Positions 1-7,599 are shown, counted from the stretch's first letter. The stretch is DNA of 64,000 nt from Acidimicrobiales bacterium (GCA_033344915.1 JAWPML010000001.1:1236369-1300368), one strand, 5' to 3'. Numbers and translations are program-made. The notes: a model not told the origin generated them from the letters alone.

Positions 1-75
1 GGGCGCCTGGACCGTCAGGACGCCGCGGCCGACGGCGCGCCGACCCGGTCGCGACGCGGCGAGCGAGAGGACTAG
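1..75 (+). CDS. possible 3' end of an upstream gene (partial)
   Basis: The first 75 bases read open in frame 1 and end in a TAG at 73-75, giving 24 codons rich in Arg, Asp and Ala. The stop TAG is also the first three bases of the -10 hexamer of the next gene, an arrangement seen again at 42054. Another frame is also open here, so this is only a possibility. No domain can be recognised. Confidence 0.25.
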   Translation, partial: GRLDRQDAAADGAPTRSRRGERED

Positions 76-78
76 GTT
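73..78 (+). promoter_or_regulatory. -10 hexamer, leaderless start of the 86 gene
   Basis: TAGGTT followed by 7 nt and then the GTG at 86. A -10 element this close puts the transcription start at or next to the start codon. No Shine-Dalgarno sequence is visible. Confidence 0.55.
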
Positions 79-85
79 CGCTGCC

Positions 86-2575
86 GTGAAAGCCGTGATC
101 ATGGCGGGCGGCGAGGGCACTCGACTCCGACCGCTCACCTCCAACGTCCCGAAACCGATGATGCCGTTGGCCAACCGGCCGATGATGGAGCACATCCTCG
201 ACCTGTTGAAGCGCCACGGCTTCGACGAGATCGTGGTCACCGTCGCCTTCATGGCGAACCACATCCGAGACTGGTTCGGCGACGGCTCCGAGTTCGGGGT
301 GCGGATGGTCTACGCGGTGGAGGAGACGCCGCTCGGCACCGCCGGTTCGGTCCGCAACGCGATGGACGAGCTCACCGAGCCGTTCCTCGTGATCTCCGGC
401 GACGTCCTGACCGACATCGACCTGACCAAGATCGTCGAGGAGCACCGGGCCAAGCAGGCGATGGCCACGATCGGGCTCATCCGCGTCGAGAACCCGCTCG
501 AGTTCGGCATCGTGATCACCCGCGAGGACGGATCGGTCGAGCGGTTCCTCGAGAAGCCGGGATGGGGTCAGGTGTTCAGTGACACCGTCAACTCCGGCAT
601 CTTCGTGCTCGAACCCGAGATCTTCGACTACATCGACGCCGACGGGCCGGTCGACTTCTCGTCCGAGGTGTTCCCGGCCCTGCTGGCGGACGGCAAGCCG
701 CTCTACGGCGCGGTGGCGGAGGGCTACTGGGAGGACGTCGGCACGCTCGAGAGCTATGTCGCCGCCCACGCCGACATCCTCGACGGCAAGGTGACGGTCG
801 ACATCGACGGCTTCGAGCAGGACGAGGGGCTCTTCGTCGGCGAGAACGTGTCGGTGCATCCCGAGGCGGTCCTGTCCGGCCCCGCGGTCATCGGTGACAA
901 CTGTCGCATCGAGGCCGGCGCCCACATCGGCCCCTACTCGGTGCTCGGCGCGAACGTGCGCGTGCGGTCGGAGGTGGACATCGAACGGTCGGTGATCGCC
1001 GAGAACACCTATCTCGGCGAGGGCGTGAACCTGCGCGGCGCGGTGATCGGTCGTTCGTGCGACCTCCGCGCCGGGGTCAAGGTGGACGAGGGCGCCGTCA
1101 TCGGCGACGAGTGTTTCGTGGGGGAGTGGGCGACGGTCGGCGCCGACGTGAAGGTCTATCCCTTCAAGACCATCGAGGCCGGGGCGGCGGTCAACGCCTC
1201 GATCGTCTGGGAGACCCGCGGCGCCCGCAGCCTCTTCGGACGGGGCGGGGTGAGCGGTCTGGCGAACGTCGACATCACCCCCGAGCTCGTCACGCGGCTC
1301 GCCATGGCCTACGGCTCCACGCTCAAGCCGGGCGACGTCGTGATCACGGCCCGGGACTCCTCCCGTTCGGCGCGCATGCTCAAGCGGGCGGTCCACGCGG
1401 GGCTGAACGCCACCGGCGTCTCCGTGCAGGATCTCGAGGTGGTCCCGATGCCGGTCACCCGCTTCATCACCCGCCGCCCGGCGATCGTCGGCGCGGTCGA
1501 CCTGCGCCTCGACGGAACCGATCCGAACCGGATCGTCATCAAGTTCATGGACACCGACGGTGCCGATCTGTCGGAGAACGGGCATCGCAAGATCGAGCGC
1601 CTCTTCAACCGGGAGGACTACCGCCGCGTCTTCCCCAGCGAGATCGGCGACATCGACTACGCCCCCCGCGCCCTCGAGCACTACGCGACGGCGATCGAGT
1701 CAACCGTCGACCTCGCCGCCGTCCGCGAGTTCGGTCCGAAGGTCGTCACGGACTACGGCCTCGGCGCCGTGTCGTTCATCATGCCGAACCTGCTCGCGAA
1801 GCTCGGCGCCGACGTGCTCTCGGTCAACCCGTATGCGTCCACGTCGGGCGCCGCCGCGTTCGACCGGGAACGCAACGCCGCGGTCGTCGCCGACTTCGTC
1901 CGTTCGTCGGGCGCGGGTCTCGGCGTGATCTTCAGCCCCGGTGGGCAACAGTTGAGCGTCGTGGACGACAGTGGCCGCCTGCTCGACCACGATCAGTTGC
2001 TGCTCGCCCTGATCGCGTTGCGGGGGCCGGCTCTCGACGGGGCGCCGGTGGCGCTGCCGGTGTCCGCCACGAGCCGTGCCGTCGAGCTCGTCGAGTCCCA
2101 GGGCGGGTCGGTCGTCCTGACCCCGGCCAGCGGCGCCGCGATCATGGCCGCCGCCTCCGACCCGTTCGTCTGTTTCGCGGCCGACACCGACGGTCGTTTC
2201 ATCATCCCGGGGTTCATGCCGGCCTTCGACGCGACGGCCACGTTCGTCACGCTCCTCGAGATGCTGGTGACCAGCGGGCGGCCGCTCAGCGCCGTGGTCG
2301 ACGACCTGCCCGCGGTCCACATGGTGACCCGCGACGTGATCACACCGTGGGAGCAGAAGGGTGCCGTCATGCGGGTGCTCGTCGAGCAGTCGAAGAACCG
2401 CGAGATCGATCTCGTCGACGGTGTCCGCATCCATCACGACGACAGCTGGGCCCTCGTCCTGCCCGATCCGGACGATCCGATCACCCGGGTCACGGCCGAG
2501 GGACCGGACAAGATGACCGCCGAACGGCTCGCCGACGAGTACGTCCGTCGGATCGAGCAGATGGTTCAGTCGTAG
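86..2575 (+). CDS. sugar-phosphate nucleotidyltransferase with left-handed beta-helix and degenerate phosphomannomutase-like domain
   Basis: 829 aa in three parts. Residues 1-230 are a nucleotidyltransferase of the mannose-1-phosphate guanylyltransferase type, with the signature GGEGTRLRPLT near residue 8 and VPKPMMP near 21. Residues about 250-370 are hexapeptide repeats of a left-handed beta-helix. Residues about 385-829 follow the layout of alpha-D-phosphohexomutases. The N-terminal half should make an NDP-sugar (GDP-mannose is the usual guess) for cell-wall glycans. The C-terminal half lacks the three hallmarks of a working mutase: no TASHNP phosphoserine loop, an FSPGG stretch where the DGDxDR metal loop should be, and no GExSGH sugar loop. 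It may therefore be structural or regulatory. The GTG start is supported by the -10 hexamer just upstream. The fused architecture is known in actinobacteria and cyanobacteria. The exact nucleotide and sugar are not certain. Confidence 0.8.
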   Translation: MKAVIMAGGEGTRLRPLTSNVPKPMMPLANRPMMEHILDLLKRHGFDEIVVTVAFMANHIRDWFGDGSEFGVRMVYAVEETPLGTAGSVRNAMDELTEPFLVISGDVLTDIDLTKIVEEHRAKQAMATIGLIRVENPLEFGIVITREDGSVERFLEKPGWGQVFSDTVNSGIFVLEPEIFDYIDADGPVDFSSEVFPALLADGKPLYGAVAEGYWEDVGTLESYVAAHADILDGKVTVDIDGFEQDEGLFVGENVSVHPEAVLSGPAVIGDNCRIEAGAHIGPYSVLGANVRVRSEVDIERSVIAENTYLGEGVNLRGAVIGRSCDLRAGVKVDEGAVIGDECFVGEWATVGADVKVYPFKTIEAGAAVNASIVWETRGARSLFGRGGVSGLANVDITPELVTRLAMAYGSTLKPGDVVITARDSSRSARMLKRAVHAGLNATGVSVQDLEVVPMPVTRFITRRPAIVGAVDLRLDGTDPNRIVIKFMDTDGADLSENGHRKIERLFNREDYRRVFPSEIGDIDYAPRALEHYATAIESTVDLAAVREFGPKVVTDYGLGAVSFIMPNLLAKLGADVLSVNPYASTSGAAAFDRERNAAVVADFVRSSGAGLGVIFSPGGQQLSVVDDSGRLLDHDQLLLALIALRGPALDGAPVALPVSATSRAVELVESQGGSVVLTPASGAAIMAAASDPFVCFAADTDGRFIIPGFMPAFDATATFVTLLEMLVTSGRPLSAVVDDLPAVHMVTRDVITPWEQKGAVMRVLVEQSKNREIDLVDGVRIHHDDSWALVLPDPDDPITRVTAEGPDKMTAERLADEYVRRIEQMVQS

Positions 2576-2602
2576 GGTCGCGACTGGTCCGAGGTGATCG
2601 GT

Positions 2603-2608
2603 TAGGTT
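2603..2608 (+). promoter_or_regulatory. -10 hexamer, leaderless start of gcvH
   Basis: TAGGTT, 7 nt before the ATG at 2616. It has the same sequence and spacing as the element before the gene at 86. Confidence 0.55.
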
Positions 2609-2615
2609 CTCGCAC

Positions 2616-2996
2616 ATGAACGTGCCCGAAGGACTTCGCTACTCGTCGGATCATGAATGGGTCGCCGTGGACGGCGACACGGCCCGCGTCGGGATCACCG
2701 ACTACGCCCAGGACGCCCTGGGCGACGTCGTCTACGTGGATCTGCCGGCGACCGGATCGTCGATCGGCGCCGCCGAGTCGTTCGGCGAGGTCGAGTCCAC
2801 CAAGTCGGTCTCGGAGCTCTACGCCCCCGTCTCCGGCGAGATCGCCACCGTGAACGACGCCCTGGTCGACGCGCCGGAGAAGCTCAACGAGGACCCCTAC
2901 GGCGAGGGTTGGATCATCACGATCACCATGGCCGATGCGGCCGAGCTCGACGGTCTGCTCGACGCCGAGGGCTATCGGGCGCTGATCGAAGGATGA
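2616..2996 (+). CDS. gcvH: glycine cleavage system H protein
   Basis: 126 aa, the usual length for GcvH, the lipoylated shuttle of the glycine cleavage complex. It carries the aminomethyl group between the P protein (gcvP, 30810), the T protein (gcvT, 6532) and dihydrolipoamide dehydrogenase. The N-terminal YSSDHEWV motif and the lipoyl hairpin GEVESTKSVSELYAP are present, with Lys63 as the expected lipoylation site. It opens the order gcvH-FHA-MerR-...-nuclease-MerR, which is the same as Rv1826-Rv1830 in Mycobacterium tuberculosis. No glycine riboswitch precedes it, unlike gcvP. Four bases separate its stop from the next gene. Confidence 0.96.
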   Translation: MNVPEGLRYSSDHEWVAVDGDTARVGITDYAQDALGDVVYVDLPATGSSIGAAESFGEVESTKSVSELYAPVSGEIATVNDALVDAPEKLNEDPYGEGWIITITMADAAELDGLLDAEGYRALIEG

Positions 2997-3000
2997 CGTC

Positions 3001-3471
3001 GTGAGTGATCTCGTCTGCCGTGAGTGCGGCCACGACAATCTCGGCAGCGCCAACTTCTGCTCGTCGTGTGGCGCCCCGCTCCCGAAGGACGACGTCACCA
3101 CCGACCTGCCGGTCGTCGACCTCGAGTCCGACGGCACGGTCGAGATCGACCGGTCGGAGTTCGGGCCCCACGAGGGCCTCTTCGTCGTGCCGCAGGGACC
3201 GAAGGCGGGCGCCCGCTACGCCCTGGATGCCGACGTGGTGACCGTCGGGCGTCATCCGGACAGTGACATCTTCCTCGACGACATCACCGTTTCGCGTCGC
3301 CATGCGGAGGTGCGCCGTGAGGGTGCCCGGTATTGGGTGCGCGACGTCGGTTCGCTGAACGGCACGTACGTGAACCGCGAGCGCGCCGACGACCGGGAGC
3401 TGGCCGACGGCGACGAGTTGCAGGTGGGCAAGTTCAAGCTGGTGTTCGTGCACGGCACCGGAGCCGGCTGA
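3001..3471 (+). CDS. garA: GarA/OdhI-like FHA-domain protein with N-terminal zinc ribbon
   Basis: 156 aa. An FHA domain fills residues about 62-150 and carries the phosphothreonine-binding signatures GRHPDSDIFLDD, TVSRRHAE and SLNGTYVNRE, very close to GarA/OdhI. Those proteins bind 2-oxoglutarate dehydrogenase and glutamate enzymes and are switched off by Ser/Thr kinase phosphorylation of an N-terminal ETTS-type motif. Here the N-terminus instead starts with a four-cysteine zinc ribbon (Cys6, Cys9, Cys20, Cys23), followed by an acidic linker containing DVTTDLP, which could be the phosphoacceptor site. GTG start 4 nt after gcvH, with GAAGGA upstream as ribosome-binding site. Orthology with GarA rests on the FHA sequence and on synteny; control of central nitrogen/carbon metabolism is inferred. 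Confidence 0.85.
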   Translation: MSDLVCRECGHDNLGSANFCSSCGAPLPKDDVTTDLPVVDLESDGTVEIDRSEFGPHEGLFVVPQGPKAGARYALDADVVTVGRHPDSDIFLDDITVSRRHAEVRREGARYWVRDVGSLNGTYVNRERADDRELADGDELQVGKFKLVFVHGTGAG

Positions 3472-3481
3472 GGAAGGGCAC

Positions 3482-4390
3482 ATGGCTGAAGCGTCAAGCG
3501 ACACGAGTCACCACTCGATCGGTGAGGTGTTGGCGATGCTCAAGGAGGAGCACGCCGATGTCACCATCTCGAAGATCCGCTTCTTCGAGAGTCAGGGTCT
3601 GATCGATCCCGAGCGCACGCCGTCCGGGTACCGCAAGTTCTACGACGCGGACATCGAGCGCCTGCGCTGGATCCTGGTGCAGCAGCGCGACAACTTCCTG
3701 CCTCTCAAGGTGATCAAGCGTCGGCTCGAGGAGGCGGGGTTCGACCCCGCAGCGGCCGTGAGCGCGCCCGACACCCCGCTGCCCGAACCGACCCTCTTCA
3801 CGCGGGGCGAGGAGGCCGCTGAGGCGCCCGAACCCGAGCCGGCCGCGGAGCCGGAGCCCGAACCGGCCGCTGCGGACGCGGCGCCCGAGCCGGAGCCGGA
3901 GCCCGAGCCGGAGCCCGAACCGGAGCCCGAACCGGAGCCCGAACCCGGTCCGGTGGCCGCGGAGGTGCCACCGCCGCCTCCGGTGGCCGAGGGCGACCCC
4001 CTCGACGTGGGGGCCGGATCCGTCAGCCTGTCGGCGCTCGAGCTGGCGGAGTCCGCCGGCGTGGATCTCGGGCTCGTCGCCGATCTCGAGCGGCTCGGGT
4101 TGATCGAGACCATCAACGGCGACGGTGCGGCCTACGACCACGAAGCGCTCGTCGTCACCCGGGCCGCCGGGGTGTTCATGGGTCGGGGCGTGGAGCCCCG
4201 ACATCTGCGGATGTTCAAGGTCGCGGCCGAGCGGGAGGCCGGCGTCCTCGAACAGCTCGTCGGACCGAAGCTCAAGAAGGGCGGCGACGTCCGCGTCGCG
4301 GCGCGGGCCGAGCTGAACGAACTCGTGCATCTCGGCGAGACCATCCAACGGTCCATCCTGCGCCGGAGTTTCGGGTCACAGCTCGACTGA
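3482..4390 (+). CDS. ftsR: MerR-family regulator (FtsR/Rv1828-like) with Glu-Pro repeat linker
   Basis: 302 aa. An N-terminal MerR winged helix (residues about 10-85) contains ISKIRFFESQGLIDPERT and YRKFYDADIERLRWI. A long linker of alternating Glu-Pro (about residues 112-160) follows, then a C-terminal domain (about 180-302) typical of the Rv1828/FtsR group and unlike classical metal-sensing MerR proteins. FtsR activates ftsZ in corynebacteria; the role here is inferred from that and from the conserved position after gcvH-garA. The start has GAGGAAGGG just upstream. The EP tract comes from a repeated GAGCCGGAGCCC-like unit and makes the protein longer than its relatives. Genes 3001 and 3482 are 10 nt apart and probably co-transcribed. 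Confidence 0.85.
   Translation: MAEASSDTSHHSIGEVLAMLKEEHADVTISKIRFFESQGLIDPERTPSGYRKFYDADIERLRWILVQQRDNFLPLKVIKRRLEEAGFDPAAAVSAPDTPLPEPTLFTRGEEAAEAPEPEPAAEPEPEPAAADAAPEPEPEPEPEPEPEPEPEPEPGPVAAEVPPPPPVAEGDPLDVGAGSVSLSALELAESAGVDLGLVADLERLGLIETINGDGAAYDHEALVVTRAAGVFMGRGVEPRHLRMFKVAAEREAGVLEQLVGPKLKKGGDVRVAARAELNELVHLGETIQRSILRRSFGSQLD
3826..3955 (+). repeat. Glu-Pro codon repeat inside ftsR
   Basis: Imperfect tandem hexamers of the type GAGCCG/GAACCC encode an alternating Glu-Pro linker between the DNA-binding and C-terminal domains. Such tracts can change in copy number by slippage, so the linker length may vary between strains. Confidence 0.75.
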
Positions 4391-4395
4391 TCCTG

Positions 4396-4968
4396 ATGCC
4401 CGCCGAACGCCCGCCCGGCCTCGACGTCATTCTCGACGAGGCCGGCATCGATGACGTCGTCCGCCGGCTGGCGGCCGAGGTCAGCGCGTCGTGGCACGAC
4501 GGTGTCGTGCTCGCCGGGGTGCTGCGGGGGAGTGTGCCGTTCCTCTCCGATCTGGCCCGCGCGATGACGGTACGTCCGCTGATCGACTTCATCGCCATCA
4601 CGCCGTATGCACCGAACACGGGCCGGGTGCGTCTGCTCAAGGACCTCGACATCGACGTGGCCGATCGGGAGGTGCTGATCGTCGAGGACATCGTCGACAC
4701 CGGCCTGACCACGGCGTTCATCCACGGGGAGCTGGCCCGGCGAAACCCCGCCCGCCTCGGTGTCTGCGCCCTCGTCGACCGCCCCGCCCGCCGGGTCGTG
4801 CCGGTGGCCCTGGACCATGTCGGCGTCGAGATCCCGGATCAGTTCGTGATCGGTTACGGGCTCGACCACGAGGGTCGCTACCGCAACGCACGCGTCCTGG
4901 CGACGGCGGACCCCGCGGTACTGGCGGCAGATCCGGACGCCTACGTGGAGACCCTCTACCCGGCCTAA
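4396..4968 (+). CDS. hpt: hypoxanthine phosphoribosyltransferase
   Basis: 190 aa. A purine salvage enzyme that converts hypoxanthine or guanine plus PRPP to IMP or GMP in the cytoplasm. The PRPP-binding signature VLIVEDIVDTGLT lies near residue 94. The flexible-loop and N-terminal region LAGVLRGSVPFLSDLAR and the C-terminal FVIGYGLD motif are as expected. The length is typical. It starts 5 nt after ftsR, with no strong Shine-Dalgarno sequence, so it may be translated by coupling. Its stop TAA (4966-4968) is part of the -10 hexamer for the next gene. This gene is not part of the mycobacterial gcvH cluster, so its insertion here is a local variation. Confidence 0.92.
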   Translation: MPAERPPGLDVILDEAGIDDVVRRLAAEVSASWHDGVVLAGVLRGSVPFLSDLARAMTVRPLIDFIAITPYAPNTGRVRLLKDLDIDVADREVLIVEDIVDTGLTTAFIHGELARRNPARLGVCALVDRPARRVVPVALDHVGVEIPDQFVIGYGLDHEGRYRNARVLATADPAVLAADPDAYVETLYPA

Positions 4969-4971
4969 GGT
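4966..4971 (+). promoter_or_regulatory. -10 hexamer, leaderless start of the nuclease gene at 4978
   Basis: TAAGGT, 6 nt before the ATG at 4978, overlapping the stop codon of hpt. It suggests the downstream gene can be transcribed on its own as well as by read-through. Confidence 0.5.
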
Positions 4972-4977
4972 GAGGCC

Positions 4978-5484
4978 ATGCAGGAGATGGAGCTCATCGG
5001 GGTCCGGGTGGAGATGCCCACCAACGCGCCGATGGTGTTGTTGCGCGAGCGCGACGGCGCCGGCCGCACCGTGCCGATCTACATCGGCGCGCCGGAGGCA
5101 ACGGCGATCGCCCTCGCACTCGATGGGGTCGACACGCCCCGGCCGATGACCCACGATCTGTTGCGCGACGTGCTCGAGGAGCTCGCGGTGGACGTGGAGC
5201 GCATCGTCGTGAGCGATCTCCACGACAAGACGTTCTTCGCCGAGATCCACCTCCGGCGCGACGGCGTGAGCCATGTGGTGTCGAGTCGCCCGTCGGATGC
5301 GATCGCCCTCGCGGCCCGCACCGGCACGCCGATCTTCGCGGCCGACGAGGTCGTCGACGACGTGGGCTTCACCGAAGTCGACGACGATGCCGGCGAGGGC
5401 GACGACGGGGGCGACTCCGAAGAGGTCGTCGAGGAGTTCAAGGAGTTCCTCGACAACATCAGCCCGGAGGACTTCGAGAGCTGA
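4978..5484 (+). CDS. bifunctional nuclease family protein (DUF151, Rv1829-like)
   Basis: 168 aa. It begins with MELIGVRVEMP and contains VPIYIGAPEATAIALALDG and the conserved SRPSDAIALAARTGTPIFA. These are the signatures of the DUF151/bifunctional nuclease family, some members of which have DNase and RNase activity. The C-terminal 40 residues are acidic (Asp/Glu/Gly-rich) and end in EEFKEFLDNISPEDF, typical of the actinobacterial form. It lies where Rv1829 lies in M. tuberculosis, between two MerR genes. The biochemical role in actinobacteria is not settled. Confidence 0.85.
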   Translation: MQEMELIGVRVEMPTNAPMVLLRERDGAGRTVPIYIGAPEATAIALALDGVDTPRPMTHDLLRDVLEELAVDVERIVVSDLHDKTFFAEIHLRRDGVSHVVSSRPSDAIALAARTGTPIFAADEVVDDVGFTEVDDDAGEGDDGGDSEEVVEEFKEFLDNISPEDFES

Positions 5485-5502
5485 TCGCGGCCGGGCCCGG
5501 CG

Positions 5503-5538
5503 CCGTCCACAGGCCCCTGTGGACAACCCTGTGGATCA
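5503..5538. promoter_or_regulatory. cluster of DnaA-box-like 9-mers
   Basis: TGTGGACAA at 5518-5526 is the exact complement of the actinobacterial DnaA box TTGTCCACA. Near matches lie at 5503-5511 (CCGTCCACA), 5530-5538 (complement TGATCCACA) and, further on, 5619-5627 (TCATCCACA). 5505-5524 is also a perfect 20-bp palindrome. They sit upstream of the MerR gene at 5702; replication-linked control is inference. Confidence 0.4.
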
Positions 5539-5590
5539 CTGTCCTCGGTGTCCGGATTCGCGCCCAGCGCGCGCACTTTCGCGCGGGTCG

Positions 5591-5619
5591 TTGACCTCGG
5601 CGCGCGGGCGTCGTATGGT
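5591..5619 (+). promoter_or_regulatory. sigma-70-type promoter of the MerR gene
   Basis: TTGACC (5591-5596), a 17-nt spacer, then TATGGT (5614-5619). This is the best canonical promoter in the window. Transcription would begin near 5626, giving a leader of about 75 nt. A fourth DnaA-box-like site (5619-5627) overlaps the start point. The region 5485-5701 holds no gene. Confidence 0.65.
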
Positions 5620-5701
5620 CATCCACACTCACAACGACGTAATTTCGTCCGTGTCGCTCGCGACCGGGGCGTCGTGACAGAATCGTGACCGGGGAGGCTC
5701 C

Positions 5702-6169
5702 ATGGCCGAACAAGGATTCAGCGGGAAGCGCACCGCAGAGATCGTCGACATCACCTACCGCCAGCTCGACTACTGGGCTCGCACGGATCTGGTGCGGCCG
5801 TCGCTGGCGGACGCGAGCGGCTCCGGTAGTCGACGTCAGTACTCCTACCGGGACCTCCTCGAACTCAAGGTGATCAAGAGCCTGCTCGACTCCGGCATCC
5901 GCCTCGAGCAGGTCCGCAAGGTGTTCGCCTACATGCGCAATCACCTCGGCGAGGACGTGGCGTCGGCCAACCTCGTGATCGACGGCTCCAACTCCGTGCT
6001 GGTCAACACCGGCGAGGAACTCATCGACCTGCTCCAGAACGGTCAGGGTGTGCTCAACGTCCTGCCCCTCGCCGGGGTCAAGGACGAGGTCGACGCTCGC
6101 ATCGTGTCGCTGTATCCCGAGATGGTCGACGAGGACGACGGCGTCCGTCGTGCCGCGGGTGACTCCTGA
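5702..6169 (+). CDS. MerR-family transcriptional regulator (Rv1830-like)
   Basis: 155 aa. A helix-turn-helix of the MerR type covers residues about 5-75 (KRTAEIVDITYRQLDYWART, then RQYSYRDLLELKVIKSLLDSGI). The C-terminal part has NLVIDGSNSVLVNTGEELIDLL, characteristic of the Rv1830 group. It has no cysteine-based metal site. GGGGAGG lies 5-11 nt before the ATG. Its promoter at 5591 is canonical and the upstream region is rich in palindromes, so autoregulation is possible. In mycobacteria this position follows the DUF151 nuclease, as here. Targets are unknown. Confidence 0.88.
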   Translation: MAEQGFSGKRTAEIVDITYRQLDYWARTDLVRPSLADASGSGSRRQYSYRDLLELKVIKSLLDSGIRLEQVRKVFAYMRNHLGEDVASANLVIDGSNSVLVNTGEELIDLLQNGQGVLNVLPLAGVKDEVDARIVSLYPEMVDEDDGVRRAAGDS

Positions 6170-6173
6170 ATCC

Positions 6174-6497
6174 GTGACGGACTTCGCCCACCCGTCCGAA
6201 CGCGAACTCGCCGCCCTGTTCGACAGCTACGGCATCGAGTGGGAGTACGAGCCGACCACGTTCGTCCTCGACACCGACGACGCGGGAAATCCGACGAGCG
6301 CGTTCACGCCGGACTTCTACCTCCCGGCGTTCGACACCTACGTCGAGCTGACCACACTGCGCCAGCCGCTCGTCACCCCGAAACACCGCAAGCTGCGGCG
6401 ACTGGCCGAGCTGCGGCCCGACGTCACCGTCAAGATCCTGTACCGCAAGGACCTCGAACGGCTCGGCGCGAAGTACGGTCTCGCTGACGCCGCCTGA
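6174..6497 (+). CDS. small PD-(D/E)XK-like (endonuclease-fold) protein
   Basis: 107 aa, starting at a GTG 4 nt after the MerR stop. The core FTPDFYLPAFDTYVELT resembles the PD...ExK active site of small Vsr/resolvase-like nucleases: Asp of PDF and Glu of VELT fit, but the catalytic Lys is replaced by Thr. Lysines and histidines follow soon after in TPKHRKLRRL and could substitute. The N-terminal half (HPSERELAALFDSYGIEWEYEP) is the helix-strand start seen in such folds. It is co-directional with the MerR gene and gcvT. Function is unknown and nuclease activity is inference. Confidence 0.6.
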   Translation: MTDFAHPSERELAALFDSYGIEWEYEPTTFVLDTDDAGNPTSAFTPDFYLPAFDTYVELTTLRQPLVTPKHRKLRRLAELRPDVTVKILYRKDLERLGAKYGLADAA

Positions 6498-6531
6498 GCG
6501 GCCGAATCGCTACCGCTTCCGGGAGATCCAC

Positions 6532-7599
6532 GTGTCGGACGATCGTCGTTCACCGCTGCACAACGCCCATGTCGAGCTCGGCGCCAAGATGGTGCCGTTC
6601 GGCGGCTGGGAGATGCCGCTGAGCTATGGCGACGGCACCCTGGCCGAGCACCTGGCCTGCCGCCGCGACGCGGTCGTGTTCGACGTGTCGCACCTCGGCA
6701 CCGTCCGGGTCACCGGCGACGGTGCCCTGCCGGCGCTGCAGTGGGCGTTCACCAACGATCTCGGCCGCATCGAGCCCGGCCGGGCCCAGTACACCCATCT
6801 CCTGGATCCGTCCGACGCGTCGGTCCTCGACGACATCATCGTGTGGTGGGTCGACGAGGACCGCTTCGACGTCATGCCCAACGCCTCGAACACGATCCGG
6901 GTGGAGAAAGCGCTCGCCGACGGACCCACCACGCCCCGGATCGAGGACGTCACCGCCACCCGCGCGGTACTCGCCGTGCAGGGCCCGAACGCGAAGGAAC
7001 GGCTGGCGGCGGTCGCACCGGAGGCCGCCGCCATCGGTCGCTTCCGGGTGGCCGAGGTCGAAGTGGCCGGCCATCCCGTCGTCGTCGCCGGCACGGGTTA
7101 CACCGGTGAGCCCGGACTCGAGATCGCCGTGCCGGTCGATGCGGCGCACGACGTGTGGGAGCTCGTGCTCTCCGCCGGCATCGCGCCCGCCGGCCTCGGC
7201 GCCCGTGACACGCTCCGGCTTGAAGCGGGTCTGCCGCTGCACGGCCACGAGCTCGGCCCCGGTATCACGCCCCTCCAGGCCGGCCTCGGCTGGGTCGTGC
7301 GCTTCGACAAGGACGACTTCCGCGGTCGCGAGCCACTCCTCGCGGAGCAGGAACGCGGCGTCGACCGGCTCCTCACCGGCCTCGTCGTCGACGGTCGCCG
7401 TCCGCCCCGCGAGGGCCAGACCGTGCGGCTCGGAAGCGACGAGATCGGCGTGATCTCGAGCGGCAACTTCTCGCCGGTGCTCGAGCAGGGCATCGCCCTG
7501 GCCTTCCTCCGCCCCGGTATCGAACCGGGGACGGCGGTCACCATCGACGTTCGCGGCACGGATGTGCCCGCCGTGGTGACCGCCCCGCCCTTCATCTGA
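6532..7599 (+). CDS. gcvT: glycine cleavage system T protein (aminomethyltransferase)
   Basis: 355 aa. It transfers the methylene group from aminomethyl-lipoyl-GcvH to tetrahydrofolate and releases ammonia. Recognised by SPLHNAHVELGAKMVPFGGW, FDVSHLGTVRVTG (the folate-site region) and GTGYTGEPGLEI; the C-terminal barrel includes GVISSGNFSPVLEQGIALAF. GTG start with GGGAG about 8 nt upstream. In this genome the three glycine cleavage genes are split: gcvH at 2616, gcvT here and gcvP at 30810. A family of GcvT-fold folate proteins (YgfZ) is an alternative, but length and motifs favour GcvT. Confidence 0.9.
   Translation: MSDDRRSPLHNAHVELGAKMVPFGGWEMPLSYGDGTLAEHLACRRDAVVFDVSHLGTVRVTGDGALPALQWAFTNDLGRIEPGRAQYTHLLDPSDASVLDDIIVWWVDEDRFDVMPNASNTIRVEKALADGPTTPRIEDVTATRAVLAVQGPNAKERLAAVAPEAAAIGRFRVAEVEVAGHPVVVAGTGYTGEPGLEIAVPVDAAHDVWELVLSAGIAPAGLGARDTLRLEAGLPLHGHELGPGITPLQAGLGWVVRFDKDDFRGREPLLAEQERGVDRLLTGLVVDGRRPPREGQTVRLGSDEIGVISSGNFSPVLEQGIALAFLRPGIEPGTAVTIDVRGTDVPAVVTAPPFI

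Noticed and set aside
2490-3504. Antisense frames opposite gcvH and garA
   Set aside because: Composition-driven shadows with no start signals or motifs.
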